Source of the DNA: Siphonodentalium dalli
Lineage: Eukaryota > Mollusca > Scaphopoda > Gadilida > Siphonodentaliidae
Reading direction: 5' to 3'
DNA: 64,000 nt
Assembly: GCA_032622095.1 (NCBI GenBank)
Contig: CP136062.1
Location: 151,954,875 to 152,018,874 of the forward strand
Both the position numbers and the translations under genes were made by a program. This document shows, one piece after another, positions 12,601 to 27,600 of the stretch; position 1 is the stretch's first letter; the number at the start of each line of letters is the position of its first letter. The notes beneath the pieces are model-generated. The model was not told the origin of the DNA and searched no databases. It saw only the letters and a list, made by a program, of their open reading frames with translations.

Positions 12601-15600
12601 ATATTTGGTATGGATGGACCTTGGGTGACCGGGTTCAGATTTGTTCAAATGGGGTCATTTTTAGGAAATGAGGGCCCCAGAGGGTGAATTCGTTGATGAT
12701 ATTCCACCTTGGGGAATAGTGTCATGAAATTCACCTTTTGGGGACCTCCTTCTACAAAGATCAGACATATCCAATACAGACTTGGCTGTTCCAATATTAT
12801 TTTCTTAACCACCACTTATCCAGGTGAAATCATATCCTATTGAATATGGGGGGGGGGGGGTATATTGATAATACTAGATGAATGGATCTCATAGATGGAG
12901 ATTCACATTTGTTCTAATAGGGGCAGAGCTAAAAGATTTAACTCTCCTCTATCCTGTTTGGTACTGGTATAATAATATTTATTTCTAGGCAGCCTGGGTG
13001 GGGGGCAATGTTTGAGGCAATGGGGAAGGAGTGTAGAGGGGTGGGGTTTTGACCCCCTACTTTGATCAAAATTTAAACAGTTGAAAATTTCATGCCTGGT
13101 ATAACATTTGTTGTAGATTAGATGTTCACATAAAAAATAGGTTAGAATTGTTCTCATAGTTTAGTTTTATTTTCCAACATGTTTGTTTTTATACCAACAG
13201 TCCATATGTTCCTACTTCTGGTTAAACTGTTGGACCAAATTGGCCACAAATTTTAACTTTATGGGGTTAGTAATTTTCAAACGTTTGAGAGAGAGCTTGA
13301 AGTACTGGTACCAGTTGTAAAATTCAACCTAAGAGGGATGTGCAAAATGATTGTTGTGAACTTAGTACTGTGGTATGGTTGTCTTCTTTAAAAGATAAGA
13401 GGTTGGAGATTTGTCACTGGTGTGCAATTAGAAATTTCAAGTTGAAGAGCCCTGCTCAACAGAGAACCTCCAGCTATGTCCATGTTTAGAACTAATTGTC
13501 TTAAGTGATATTGTCACATACTGACTCTTGTAGTCTTCAGAGTCCCAGTCTTTTCAGTCTTTACAGTCTGGTGAGCGACCCACAGTCATTGACTGACTTG
13601 TTGAATAGCTGATACATGTTCTATATAATCAACAATCTTACGGTACATAATTTAAGCTTTTTTGGTATACCACTCTATTGGAAGACCACCTGTCTTGAAA
13701 GACAGGTTTTACTGTATGATTGAAAGGTAGATTTTTATTCCCTGCAACTGGACAAATTTATACAAATTGATTTAAAGAATTGTTGGATTGATAAAATTTA
13801 GTTTCTTCCATAATTGTGACCGTTGTAGAAAATGTTCATGGGGATCTCAAGTAACAAGTGAAATGTTCGTCTATGAAACTAATCAGGGTTTCCGCTACAC
13901 GGCAGCAGGTCCCTATATAAACTAATCTGTGCATTTACAATTGGTAACAACACCATGTTCAAAGCAATGCGAGGTGGCGCTATAAAATTTCTTCAAACTG
14001 AATATTATATTCTTTTTCAGGGGTTGATTGATGTTTTGTTAGAAGACAATCTGAAGCAAGAATTGAGCACAGTATACCGAGGAAGTCTTGAGAACGAACT
14101 ATTATCGAAAAGTCATAGGTACGTAACTAATGCTAATGCTCATTGTCGCATGGTTTCGTGGAAAAAGACACACATGATCTCCTATATGTGCAAAAAGACA
14201 CCCAGGATCTCACAAATGTGCAGAAAGACACCCAGGATCTCAAATTCTCATTAAAAATTGATTTTAAATTTGTTGCGTGTTAATTATTATCACAATCTAT
14301 TATATATTTTGAAAGATCTGTGTGTGTATCTATCTATCTGTCTGTCTGTCAGTAATCGATGGACTCAAATACGGCTGAGCCAATTTCGATGAAACTTGGT
14401 ATGTGGGGGTATTTTCGGGTCAGGACTAACATAGGCCTATTAATTTGTCCGTGCGAGGTCAACTTTTCACGTGCCGAGGTCAAATCTGTTTTTACGCCGT
14501 TTTGCGCTAATATATTTCAGTTCGGTGCTTACAAATCGATTCGAAACAGCGCGAATAATAACATGCCAGTCATAATAATGACACTATGAGAATCTTTCGT
14601 GTTTCCTCTTTCCAACGATATATAATATGTATGTATCCGTTTTAGTTATCTGCCTCAATTATTAAGAAGAAGTGGTACGATCTTCTATCAGGGTAAAAAC
14701 AATGCGTAACTTCTATGACGTCGTTAGAGGTCATAAAGTTAGATCACGTTAACTCTTAACCTGCCGATGCATTTGACTGTTTCAGACGTCTTGGCGATAT
14801 CTCGGGCACCGATGGTAATTTATCTTTACGTTGAAACTTGATAATTAATGAGCGTGTGTATATGAGGCGCGTTTATATACTTGAGTGGAAATCAAATCGG
14901 GTTAAAAGGTCAAATCGGGTAAAACCGGATGGATTTCGACGGGTACTTTTGTTCGGGCAGTGTTTTGGACGGGTCAAATTGTGACCCCACTTGACATTGG
15001 CCTTCAAAATAGACAATTCAAGGTCAAAGTCCGGACGAAGTCGGGTCACCTTCTAGTAATTATATATTTGTGATTAAGTGGGTAGCGTCACTAAATTCAC
15101 CCTCTGGGTTCTTCATTCTGCAAATGTCAGACACACTATTTCAAGGCATGGCAACTGACTGCTGTCCGATAACTGATTTAATGTCGAACAGCTATAAAAA
15201 TATTTTACTTTGAACAAATAATTTATTTCAGTTACAATGACCTTTATAATAAGGTTACCATATGCAATGTGATACGAGGGATACTGGAGGGGAAAGCTCT
15301 TGTTTCTCGAGTTCTGGACGATCTGGAAGAAGAAGATGAAGATGTCATGAGATTCCTTATGCAGGTAAGATTCAAGAAACATAACTCTTTTTATCACATG
15401 ATTAGCACTATTTTCCTATGTAATATTCGAGCTTAATAGACACGTGTAATATCGTCGCGTGCAATGACGTCACGCTGCTCTTTGTGACAAAGTTCTCTGT
15501 CTGTTAATTATTGTTGTTTTCGATAAATTTAAGCGATTATATGACCATGTGATAAAAAGTATCTCAAACTCGTTCTATTTTATACGTAATTTATCAACCT

Positions 15601-18600
15601 CGTCCACTAAATTATATTTGAGCCTCGGTAAACCTCGGCTCAAATCGAATTTAGTGAACTCGGTTGATAAATTCCGTATAAAATAGAAACTCATGTGAGA
15701 TCCTCTATGTATAACTGTAAAACCTGACATGCTTCATTAATGTGATGTGAAATACTCGAGTAGGGTGATCAAATAGAAATTAAGAATAATCTTGTTCAAA
15801 GTAGTTATTTTTTACGAATATTAATGAAATGCAATGACTCGCGATGGTGAAATCATTTGTGTCAGTGTAACATGTATACTTTTCTTAATGTCGCCAGTGA
15901 GAGAGGTTCAAGTGAATTTGAAACTTTATCCTTTTCAGGTTTTATTATTTACAATGAAGGGCGCTTCTTATGGACAAAGATCTAACCTACGATGCTTCAT
16001 TCTGTAAGCAGTACTTAATAGTTATATAATTAGCAGGCCTGAAAATATAGTGCTGGACACAGTGGGCTAGCATCACCACATTCATCCTCTGGGGACCTCA
16101 TTTTGCATGACATCATCTGCTATGGGATACCAAGACACAGATTTTAAGTTCCCAGATGGTGATGTGCACCCATTGGCACCACGATTGTCTGATTGTGCAA
16201 TGTGTCGTCTGATATTTTGGGGATTTTGAGAAACTAAACTAAATTAGAAAAAGAATCTTTCTGAAGAAACTAAAAAACTTGTTAATTTGACAATAAAGAT
16301 ACTTTAGTAATGAGACTGAGGTTTAGGGAATAATAAAGCATTAGTAGAAATAAATCTGACACAGACAACATTTAAATAGAGTTGGCACCACAATTTGCCG
16401 CAAACATGACAAAAGAAGACTTTGAAGAGTCCAATTTTTTTTAAATACATCATCGCACTGGACGACATCATGTCAATACAACTTCTCAATTGTATTCGAT
16501 TCAACAAAAGTGCGACTTTCTGTAATGAAACTTGGTTTATCGCACTTTCATCGCATCTAATTGAATGGTATTCGATGCAATGGAAGTGTGACGTATGTAA
16601 TGGGCCTAAGCAGAATGAGGTCCCCAGAAGGTGAATTTAGTGATGCTAGCCTGCTGTGCGGAGTACCATTACTAAATTCACCTTCTGGGGACCTCATTCT
16701 GCAAATGTCCAGCACCAATTTTCAGGCCAAGTAGTTACATATTAATTAGTGGTATTCCAGGAACCTTTATTTGATAATTGATTAACTCAAAAAGAACACT
16801 ATTTTGCTGGTCTCCAATGATCTAACAATCTTTGGTCTTTTCTTGTAAAGATGCCACCAAATATTTGATATGCTTATTGAAAAGTAAAAGTTTGAAGGTA
16901 TTGAAATATAGCTATCACATCTACAATTTATTTATTATAACCTAATAGTATTATACAGTTCAATGCCATGATTTCTATAATATGTTAGCTGTGGAAAAGC
17001 TAATGTTTCTAGCAACAGCCGATAGATAACAATTCTGTCAAAGGTTTTTTGTTTTGAATATTTGTTTGGTGGCAAATTTTAGCACATGCGAGCAATAGCC
17101 CTTTCATGATGGGAGCTGTGCTTATAGAATTAAAGATTATGTGCCAGTGCATGCTCTTATATATGCGAGTCTTCCATAGGGAGGCTCGCATATATAAGAT
17201 AATGCATTGGCTTACAACGTCAAGGTAAATATTGTTAGGCCAATGCATTTTCTTATATAGTCGAGGCTCCCTTCGGGAAACTTGCATTTAACCCTTTACC
17301 CAACAGAACGGCCCTGTGCCAATGCATTCTCTTATATATGCGAGTCGACCATAGGTCGCCTCACATATATAAGAGAATGCATTGGCTTAACACATTAAAA
17401 ATTATAAAATTGTTAAAGAATGTAAGAAAAATGGTAAAAAGTGTTAAAAAAAGATTTTTTTAAGGCCAATGCATTCTCTTATATATGCGAGGCGACCTAT
17501 GGTCGACTCGCATATATAAGAGAATGCATTGGCACAGGGCATAACTGTAACTATCACAATGTGGTCAAGGAGCCGGTTCCAATGATATCCATATTTGTAT
17601 GGTTCTATTGAGACAGACCGAAGATATTTTAGGCTGTTGAAGCTTTATTTGGCCGGTTTTGGCCGGTTTGTTGGGTAAAGGGTTAAGAGAATACTTTGGC
17701 ACATGGTTTTCGCTAAATTTCAGGAATTCCAGTCATGCATGGTTATACATGGCTTTATTTCCCAAATTCATTGTTATATTCGCAGACACCTGTGTAGTTT
17801 ACTGCCATACAACAGTCGGTTCTCGGAGATGCTCATGCGTAGCGAACTGAAGTCATACTTTCCAGCAGACGAGAGCCTTGAGTCGATGCTTGTAGAAGAC
17901 GTTGAGGATTTAATGTATAAAGACATTGAGTTTGAGGCGGAGTCAACAGCCTGCAGTACATTCTCCTCTATGTCGAAAGGTATGTCTATCTATATACTAG
18001 CTGAAACATGCTCCCTTTGAGAGCCTTTATTCAGCGTCAGAAGGACCTGTGGCCCCTTTGTGCACTCCACGTACATTTTTATTTTAGAGAGCATTTATTC
18101 AGTAGTGGCCCCTTTGTGCACTCCACGTACATTTTTATTTTAGAGAGCATTTATTCAGTAGTGGCTTCTTTGTGCACTTCGCGCACATTTTCATCATTTA
18201 AACATTTTGATAATTAAAAAAAAAAAAAAATTTTTTCACTGAACTCCTTGCTCAATTTAACAAAATTACTTTTATTTTTATTTTTCATAAAATATTTGAA
18301 AATCTAATGCTGTTCTAACATATGCCAGGTTACTCCTAGTCACCACACCACATATATATTTTACTCCTCAACGAACTATGCTATTATATGTTGATTTTGT
18401 GATTCAACAAAAACCATTAAAATAAACATGGATTTCCGATCCTGCATCAGTTGACAAATATGCCAGTTAAGAAGAAGCATTGTTATAGTGTGTCTGATAT
18501 TTTCAGAATGAGGTCCTCAGAGGGTGAATTTAGTGACACTACCCCGGCCTAGCATCACTAAATTCACCCTCTGGGAACCTCATTCTGCTTAGGCCTCATC

Positions 18601-21600
18601 TTCTGGGAAGTATCTATAGTCTCAAATTAACATTGTTTTTAGTTACGTTTTCCCTTCTGTTCGGTATCTATATCCCCTAATTTGCAGAAGATAAATTGCA
18701 TAATCGAGGTGACTAATGGGGTGAGCATCACCAACTTCAACTGTGGAAATTAAATCTGATACTAGGTATCATATAGCCCGCGGTGCGGGATAGCATCACT
18801 TAATTCACCCTCTGGGCACCTCATTTTGAAAGACTGTTTCAAGACTTGATAATGTCTTTCCTTGGCAGAGTCATCCACTATCCAGCTTGGTATAGTGGAG
18901 AAGCAGCTGCTACATATATATGACCCGGACATCATACACAAACTCATCATGGAGTTATGCCAGGTTCATGGATATCAGCCGAAACACATCACTGAACTCA
19001 GTGAAGAGGTCAGTAAATTAACACGCTCAGTTATAAAAGTATATATACATTGGAATGGTCTATTATTCATTTGGAGGAATGATCAGGTAATAAAATCAGA
19101 TGACAGGCAGGGGAAAAGATAATAGAAGTGCAGAAGGATACATATTCATTGGAGGAAATGTTCAGATAATATATTCCGTTGAACTTATTATCTGAACATT
19201 TCCAAAGGGAACTACTCATCAATGAGTATTTAGTATAGAAAGGGTTAACCCTTTACCCAACAGAACGGCCCTGTGCCAATGCATTCTCTTATATATGCGA
19301 GTCGACCATAGGTCGCCTCGCATATATAAGAGAATGCATTGGCTTAACACATTAAAAATTATAAAATTGTAAAAGAATGTAAGAAAAAATGGTAAAAAAA
19401 AGTTTTTTTTAGGCCAATGCATTCTCTTATATATGCGAGGCGACCTATGGTCGACTCGCATATATAAGAGAATGCATTGGCACAGGGCATAACTGTAACC
19501 ATCACAATGTGGTCAATGAACCGGTTCCAATGATATCCATATTTGTATGGTGTTATTGAGACAGACCGAAGATATTTTAGGCTGTTGAAGCTTTATTTGG
19601 GCGTTTTTGGCCGGTTTGTTGGGTAAAGGGTTAACAGATTTCTGTGGAAGAATTACAAGTGTTACAATTGCTGTCAGGGTTTCAAAATCTAAAATTACAA
19701 CAAAACTGGTATGTAACAGAATTATAAGGCCTATTTGTTGTGATAAAAATTTATAATAGTACATGTTGCATTTGAAATTCATATTTCAATAGACATTAAC
19801 ATTAATCTAGCTGGAGGTTATTAATTGAGATAATTTTCAATTGGATTGTTCAATGAGGGGATAATTTGTTGCTGTGTGTTCCCAATATTATTAACAATGC
19901 ATTTTGATTGGTTATTGCTCTTTAAAAAAAATTATGTTATGTTTTTCGTTCATCTGTCAATTTTCAGTTACAAGCCAATTATAAAATATCAGTCTCAAAT
20001 TTAGTTTGCAAGACTCCTTTAATGAAATATGGCTCAAATTTAGTTGTATCTTTGCTCAACCTTTTGATAAAAATGATAGGAAAAGGTGATATTTTTATTG
20101 GCCTGCAAAAGATATATTCAGGCTAAATAAATAAATATTTCATGTTCTCAGGCACATCCGTCGTCCTCGTCATTGAAATTTTCAAATTTCCAGATTTTGA
20201 GAGACAAAAAAACCAACAGATATCCTCCCTCCCTTATCTCAAAATTGAGATCTATTAAATTGCCTGAGAACACAGATAAGATCTTTATTGGCCTTAGTAT
20301 GAGTGAAGATATTCATTCCACATTCAATCTGCTGGATAACTCATGCCCTGTTCTCCAAGGATTTTGACATTCAAGCCTTGAAATAGTGTGTCTGACATAC
20401 GCAGAATGAGGTCCACAGAGGGTGAATTTAGTGATGCTATGCCGCACAGCGTGCTAACATCACCAAATGGTCCCTCTGGGGACCTCATTTTGCTTAGACC
20501 TCATCTCCTTGGAAGTATCTATGGTATCAAATTAACATTGTTTTTAGTTACTTTTTCCCCTTCTGTCCAGTTTCTATATCCCCTAATTTGCAGAAGATAA
20601 TTTGCATAATCAAGGTGACTAATGGGTGAAAATCACCAGCAACTGGAGAACTTCAATCTGATCCTTGGCCTCTCATTGCAGTTAAGGCCTAAGCAGAATG
20701 ATGTTCCCAGAGGGTGAATTTGGGGACGATAGCCTGCCATGCAGGATAGTGTCACTAAATTCACCATCTGGGAACCTCATTCTGCAAATGTCAGGCACAC
20801 TACTCATGCCCAGTTCTGCAAGGATTTTGACATTCTACAAATTGTGTTTCAGTGGAAGCTACCTCGAGAACTGCGACTACCTCTAGACAAACTGCCAGTA
20901 TCTGCTGATCAGTCATATATCTTCATTATGTTAGCTAAAGCTCGCCACTGTATGACAATCAAGGTAAATATTTATGTCTAAATAACTATACCCCCATCCA
21001 AAAGATGGGGTATACTGGATTACATGCATCCGTCCATGCGGATGTCCATCTGTCCGTTCGCTCATATATCTCAACTATGGGTTATTGGATCTCTTTGAAA
21101 TTTAGTATGCATGTTTGGCATCAGGAGGGCTATCAAAAGACTTTGAGTTCATTGACATTGTTCACATTTTCCGTTCAAGAGTTATCCCTTTTTGTTTCTC
21201 TGAAAATGTTTGATTTCCATCTGTCTGCTCATATATCTCAACTGCTGTGCTGGGTAGCGTCACTCTATTCACCCTCTGGGGGACCTTATTCTACAAATGT
21301 CCAGCACCATATTTTGAGTCCTGATCCAAAGTATGGTTACTGGAAGAGAGGTTTAGTAGACAATGTGAAAAATTATAACATTTTATCACATAAAATTATC
21401 AAAATATCCATTATTTATGAAATTCTTGGTAAAAATAAGTATTAAAAGCCCCTACCTCATCATATTTTCCTGAGAACACATCTATTTATTTTTAATAATT
21501 TAATAATTGCATTTCATTTATTTTACAACCTCTGATTTTAGCTATTTGAGAAACCGAGTTCTAACCCTTTACCCAACAAACCGGCCAAAACCGGCCAAAT

Positions 21601-24600
21601 AAAGCTTCAACAGCCTAAAATATCTTCGGTCTGTCTCAATAGAACCATACAAATATGGATATCATTGGAACCGGCTCCTTGACCACATTGTGATGGTTAC
21701 AGTTATGCCCTGTGCCAATGCATTCTCATATATATGCGAGTCGACCATAGGTCGCCTCGCATATATAAGAGAATGCATTGGCCTAAAAAATAAATATTTT
21801 TTAACACTTTTTACCATTTTTCCTTACATTCTTTAACACTTTTATAATTTTTAATGTGTTAAGCCAATGCATTCTCTTATATATGCGAGGCGACCTATGG
21901 TCGACTCGAATATATAAGAGAATGTATTGGCACATGGCCGTTCTGTTGGGTAAAGGGTTAATTATGAAATTCTTGCTAAAAATAAGTATTAAAAGCCCCA
22001 TACCTCATCATATTTTCCTGAGAACACATCTATTTATTTTTAATAATTTAATAATTGCATTTCATTTATTTTACAACCTCTGATTTTAGCTATTTGAGAA
22101 ACGGAGTTGTAATAATATAATAATTACATTGCATTTATTTTGCATCCTCTGAATTTAGCTTTTTGAGAAAGCGAGATTACTGTTGATCACTGCCGAGAAC
22201 ATCGTCAAGGATACATCGTACCTGCTGTCTAAACAGATCCGATGGCAGGTACTGCTCGCTGATCTACAGCAATTCTACCACAACGAATCTCTCGGTGATA
22301 GTTCATCCGTCCAAGATCTCATCAAGAAAACCAAAACCTGTCTCACAAGTGTTCGCCTCGGTCAGGGTATGTTGAAAATCAGTTAAAATTACCGTCCATG
22401 TTCCAAATTTGATTTGAGCGAAAATGACAATGGCAAAATGATTCTCCCATTCAATTATAAACATATACATGTTATTCATAAGTTTATTGGTAATGCATAT
22501 ACAGTAAATAAAGGATTCCCATTCATGTATTCGAAGAGAATATTCACATAATAAGCCCCAAATGAACTACATGTCGGCAAATATCCAGTAATGTTACTAC
22601 ATGTGATGTTCTCTTTAAAAACAATTCTTTATTAAAAATTGGACACTTTTGTTATTCAAGTGATGATTTTCGGCTCATTATCAATTATTAATGGCTATTA
22701 AGGATATGTTTTTGTTCATATTGGCAAAAACAGTTGCACAACTGTACATCATATACTAACATCATCATTTATTAGCTATTAGGCCAAACAAAAAAAAGGT
22801 TTTGGTTCTCAGGCCCCGCCGCATTGAATAAAAAGGGCCGCATTAGGCGTTTTTATTGCAATGCCTGATGTTAAGACAAAAAAACTTGCGAAAACAAAAT
22901 TTGAATTATTTATTTATTTTTTTATTTTTTGGGGGGATTTTATCAACGTGTCCATAGCAGATATGTGTTGAATATTAGTGTGCATTGAGCTCTAACATGT
23001 AATGTGTTAAAAAGTGACTTGCCGGCTTACAACATGAAGTAGATGACTACAATTATGAAAATGATTAGCTGATCCTCATGCTCTTCGTACAATTAGTCAT
23101 TGTGAACAACTTACACTACTAGTAATTGTAACTTTATACAATTGAAAGGCACAGGACTAAATTCAGGATCACATATTAGAATGGGGAGGTATCAGTTTTT
23201 AGACAAAAATAACAGTAGTTAATGTCAGGGGCATTATATATGTTAGGTAATCCCTGTCATACACTGGTAGTACAATGTCATTTTTATATAAGACTAAATG
23301 AGTTTATATGCATAACAGTTCCCTCTACCTTTCTGGTTATTACTAGACAAAGGAAGGTATCTTTGTCCATGCTTCCTATGCGCAGAAAAAAAAAAAAAAT
23401 TAAAAAAAAAACCCTCCCTCCCTCATTGATTTGAAGAAAAAAATTGCCCGAGAACCAAAACACTTTTTTTTTTTGGCCTTAAGTATTTTTTTTCATATTT
23501 GATCGGGAAACTTATATGCTTTTCATGTGGAAATAGTTTATTATTAATCAATACTGATTAAAGTGTGAATATTGTCTGAATTTAGCAGAAAATGGTTTGC
23601 TTCACCAACCTTCACGTTCCTTGCAGAAATACAGCCTACATTGGAGGTGTTAGAGCTGTGTGCCTCGTTTCTGCTTAACATCAGAGAATGGGATTACCTG
23701 ACAAACATGCATGGAGATACAGGGTTCATAGAGGTAATGATAGAGATCAGTGCTTTCATCTGTACTGATCCATCTGCATGTTGAGTCTAGTTTGGTTTGA
23801 ATATCCATTTGTCGCAGGCTTCGGAATGGACATACATTTAGCTTATAGCTTAATATGAGAAACAATATTTCATGCTTATCCATCCTGGAAATGGTGTGTC
23901 TGGCATTTACAGAATGAGGTCTGCAGAGGGTGAATTTAGTGATGTATCCCGCATAGTGAGCCAGTTCACCAAATTCACCCTCTGGGGACCTCATTCTGCT
24001 TAGGCCTCATCTTCTGGGTAGTAACTATAGTCTCAAATTAATATTGATTTCAGTTGCTTTTCCCTTCTGTTCAGTTTCTAGATTCCCTAATTTGCAGAAG
24101 ATAAAATGCATAATCGAGATGACTAAGGAGTGAACGTCACCAATGTCAACTGAGGAACTTCAATCTGATCCTAGGTGTCCCATAGCAGTTGAGGCCTAAG
24201 CAGAATGAGGTTCACAGAGGGCGAATTTTAGTGATGTTAGCCAGCAATGGGGACCTCATTCTGTAAATGTCAGACACATTATATCCAGACTTGATGCTTA
24301 TGGGAATCAACAATAAAGATTTTTTCACTTTCTGATTTAGTTGGAATGGATAATATCACCCCTTGTCAAGTTGTCCTGCTAATGTGCTATGATGCTTGTG
24401 GTTACTGCTGAATTGATATGATGCTGTTAGGGCAAACTGATGCTGTTAAGAAAAAGTACCATTACTTTTTCTAAAGTTGTCATTTTCGCAGTGATTGGAT
24501 AATCTGAACAGATCCAGGATAAGCCATTATGTGTGTCAAACATTCACAAACATATTTTGCAAAATATTTTAATACTGGTTGTATTAGTTGTTGCAATTCG

Positions 24601-27600
24601 ACTATAATCAAGACAGCTATTAATGTTGTTTCTGCAAACACCAGCGAGCGTGGAGATTATTAATGTTTTCAAAAATATTTATGTTCTTGAATGTTTCATA
24701 CAGACTGGCTTGTTCTCAAATCACTTGAAGAAGCCAAACACCACGAAAATGACAACTTTTGAAAAAATAAGGATACTTTTTCGTAACGGCATCAGTTTGC
24801 CCTACCAGCATGATATCAATTCAGCAGTACCCCCAACATCATAGCAGACTAGCAGGAAGGACCACTTGACCAGTGGTGAATATTAAAAATAAAAATAGCG
24901 GGTGTTCAGACATATTTCTCATAAGGCGATTATTAAAACAATTTTATGTGAAGTAACTTTAAAACATTTTCTTCAGCTTGAAGCTATACATAATCAAACC
25001 TTTAGATATATTTATGTTGAAGATCTCATGGTAACATATTATAGCAGTGCAAGTCCTATAAATTAAATTTATTATGTATTCATTAAAGTCATATTATGGT
25101 CATGTTTGGATGCATGAAACTGAGAAGTTATTATTCAGTTGCTGTGCCAAGTGGATGAGTGTAGCATTCTACTAAAATCGCCGAAAATCTCAAGCAAATT
25201 GACCGTAACACTTCATAGAAAACATCGTCTGAACTAGGCTCAATTGTAAATATTTACCTCTCGATTCGGGATGCAACTATCAGCGATAAACTAACGAAAA
25301 TGATTTCGCCACCGAGAGTAACTGCATTTAATTAATAAAAAAGAATGACGATGTATGTTGACAATTTGGATATTATATTTTTAAAAATAACTACTTTGAG
25401 CAAGATTAGTATCCTTTTATATCTGATCACCCCACCGGAGTGTTTCACATCACTTTAATGCCAAAAGATTATCTACAAACCATTTGACTTCATTATTAAA
25501 GCTTAAAAAAAATTTAAGCAACAATTAATTGATGTGGTGATTAATGTTTACTGTGGATATTTTCAGTTCGGCCGGCTGTTATCAGTCACATGTAAAGAAG
25601 TGCACAACCTGAAGAGCGCTCGTAAACCAGCCCGAGATCTCTGGGAAGCAGGTTAGTTATAAAATGTTTTAAATTCGCAGAGTGCTCGCAAACCAGCCTG
25701 AGATCTCTGGGAAGCAGGTTAGTTGTAAAATGTTTTTAATTTGTGGAGTGCTCGTAAACCGGCCCGAGATCTCTGGGAAGCAGGTTAGTGTAAAATGTTT
25801 TTAATTTTTGTTCTGTTCTGCCCGAGATCTCTGGGAAGCGGGTTAGTTGTAAAATGTTTTTAATTTTTGTTCAGTTTTGCTTGAGATCTCTGGGAAGCAG
25901 GCTAGTGTAAATTTTTTTAATTACTGTTCGTTGTAAAATGTATTAAATTCATGTTATGTCCTGTATAACTGGGTAGAAATTATGTAGACCTAGTATTCGT
26001 GATCTGGAGATGTCCAATGTCTTTAAACGAACAAGTGTTGGAGAATAACTTTTACAAAGATCTAGTTTTCCAAGATGAATATAACATTTAACAGCCACAG
26101 GTATTCCTTATAACGTTATAACAGTGTTCCCTATCATTGCCCAAGGCAGACTAGTTATTTCAAGACCGAGTGAAGAGAAGGTATAACAGATCTTGGATTC
26201 ATTTTAGTGGTGCAGATGTTTATGATGAATGTTCAGTCTAAACGATCAGCTGGAGGGCGTGAGTCTGCGATGCAAAGAGACACACAAATCGGTATCCTAC
26301 CTAGACATGCTTTCGTTGGATTTCTGACTAAACTAAAGGTGAGCTTTATATTTAGAAAACACCATGTGTTAACCCTTTCTATACTAAATGGATTCTCCCA
26401 TTCGGTTGTAACATTATATATTGGAATGGTCTGTTGTTCATTTGGAGGGGTGTTTAGGATGAGCAGACACAGATAGACAATAACATAGTAGAAGTGCAGA
26501 AGGATTACTACTCGTTGGTAGGAAATGTTCAGATAATATGGTCGTTTATAGGTAATTTGTTGAATTTATTATCTGAACATTTCCTAAGGGAACTACTCGT
26601 CAATGATTATTTAGCATAAAATTATTATGCTATAGAAATTTGTGTCTTTGTTTAAAATTGCATAGATTTCTTCCTGAAAAGCTGGTCCAATTTGACACCA
26701 AATAATTCAGAATTTCATAAGCAAATTGTACACTTACCAGGAAAAAGAAAAATACTTTTGAATCACATCGCAAAAATCCCCAAATCATGCAAAACTATTA
26801 CGATCAAAATGAGTGCAAGAGTTCATAATTGAAAATGCTCTTTAATATCTAACGCTTTCTGTGTGTTTGGTTGACAAAAACAAGGACGATCTTTATAACA
26901 GAAGATCTTTGGAATTTTTGCTTTTCGGCATGATGCCTTTAAATTGTGTGATTACATTAGGAAACCAAGATTATACCTTAATTGTCTGCATTCAGACTGC
27001 TCAAATTAATAAAATTTTAATCTTCGTCTGTATCTCTATTTTGTGTAATTCTTTATTTTAATATATGCAAATATTTTTTTCAGGATACCACTGTACTTGG
27101 CTTACTGATATCTTGTCTGACTAAGTTCTATAATATACTAAAGGTTAGTTTCTCCCCCTTACACAGAGGGCTAGGTTATGATTGGGCAAACTCATTGAGA
27201 TAAGCAGGTATAGAGACCATACATGTTTACTTCTGGAGTGCCGATTTCGGCAGATTGAACTTCCAAATTTGGGAGATCTGGCTCAAATTCAGGAAACTTT
27301 TTATTCCTAAAATCTTTCTAGTTTTACTCCCAATTATTACCAGATAATGCAATGTGGGTAACAGAATAACAAAACGTAAACATATCAGTTTAACTTGAAT
27401 GATAAATTAAATGCTGTACATCAAGGAAGAAATTGTCTTTGACACCATGCATTCCTGAGGAAAGCACTTGCAGTTAATCCCACTATGACATAATCATCCA
27501 GCTGGTTCGCTTTGTTATTACATGAGAAGTCATCACTACTTTTTATAATTTTTTTTTAAACATGATGTTTTTTTTTGCCGGATTAATAATTATGATGTCG

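Larger units (their letters stand above)
9968..13714 (+). mobile_element. Decayed Tigger/pogo-type transposon
   Basis: Left end CAGTAAAACCTGTCTTGAAA and right end TTTCAAGACAGGTTTTACTG (read inward on the other strand) form a terminal inverted repeat flanked by TA (9966-9967, 13715-13716). TA target and CAGT ends are typical of the Tigger/pogo group. A transposase fragment lies inside at 10717-10922. Later insertions (a dispersed repeat at 10958, fold-back elements at 11757 and 12660) interrupt it. It fills most of the exon 7 to exon 8 intron. Confidence 0.8.

Noticed and set aside
15365-17786. Direct splice of exon 9 to exon 11
   Set aside because: It gives an immediate stop in frame (ACA CCT GTG TAG); the 65-nt exon 10 restores phase and matches the family.
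21005-21445. 146-codon open frame on the + strand
   Set aside because: Made of a CCGTCC-type dispersed repeat and a fold-back half; no family resemblance.
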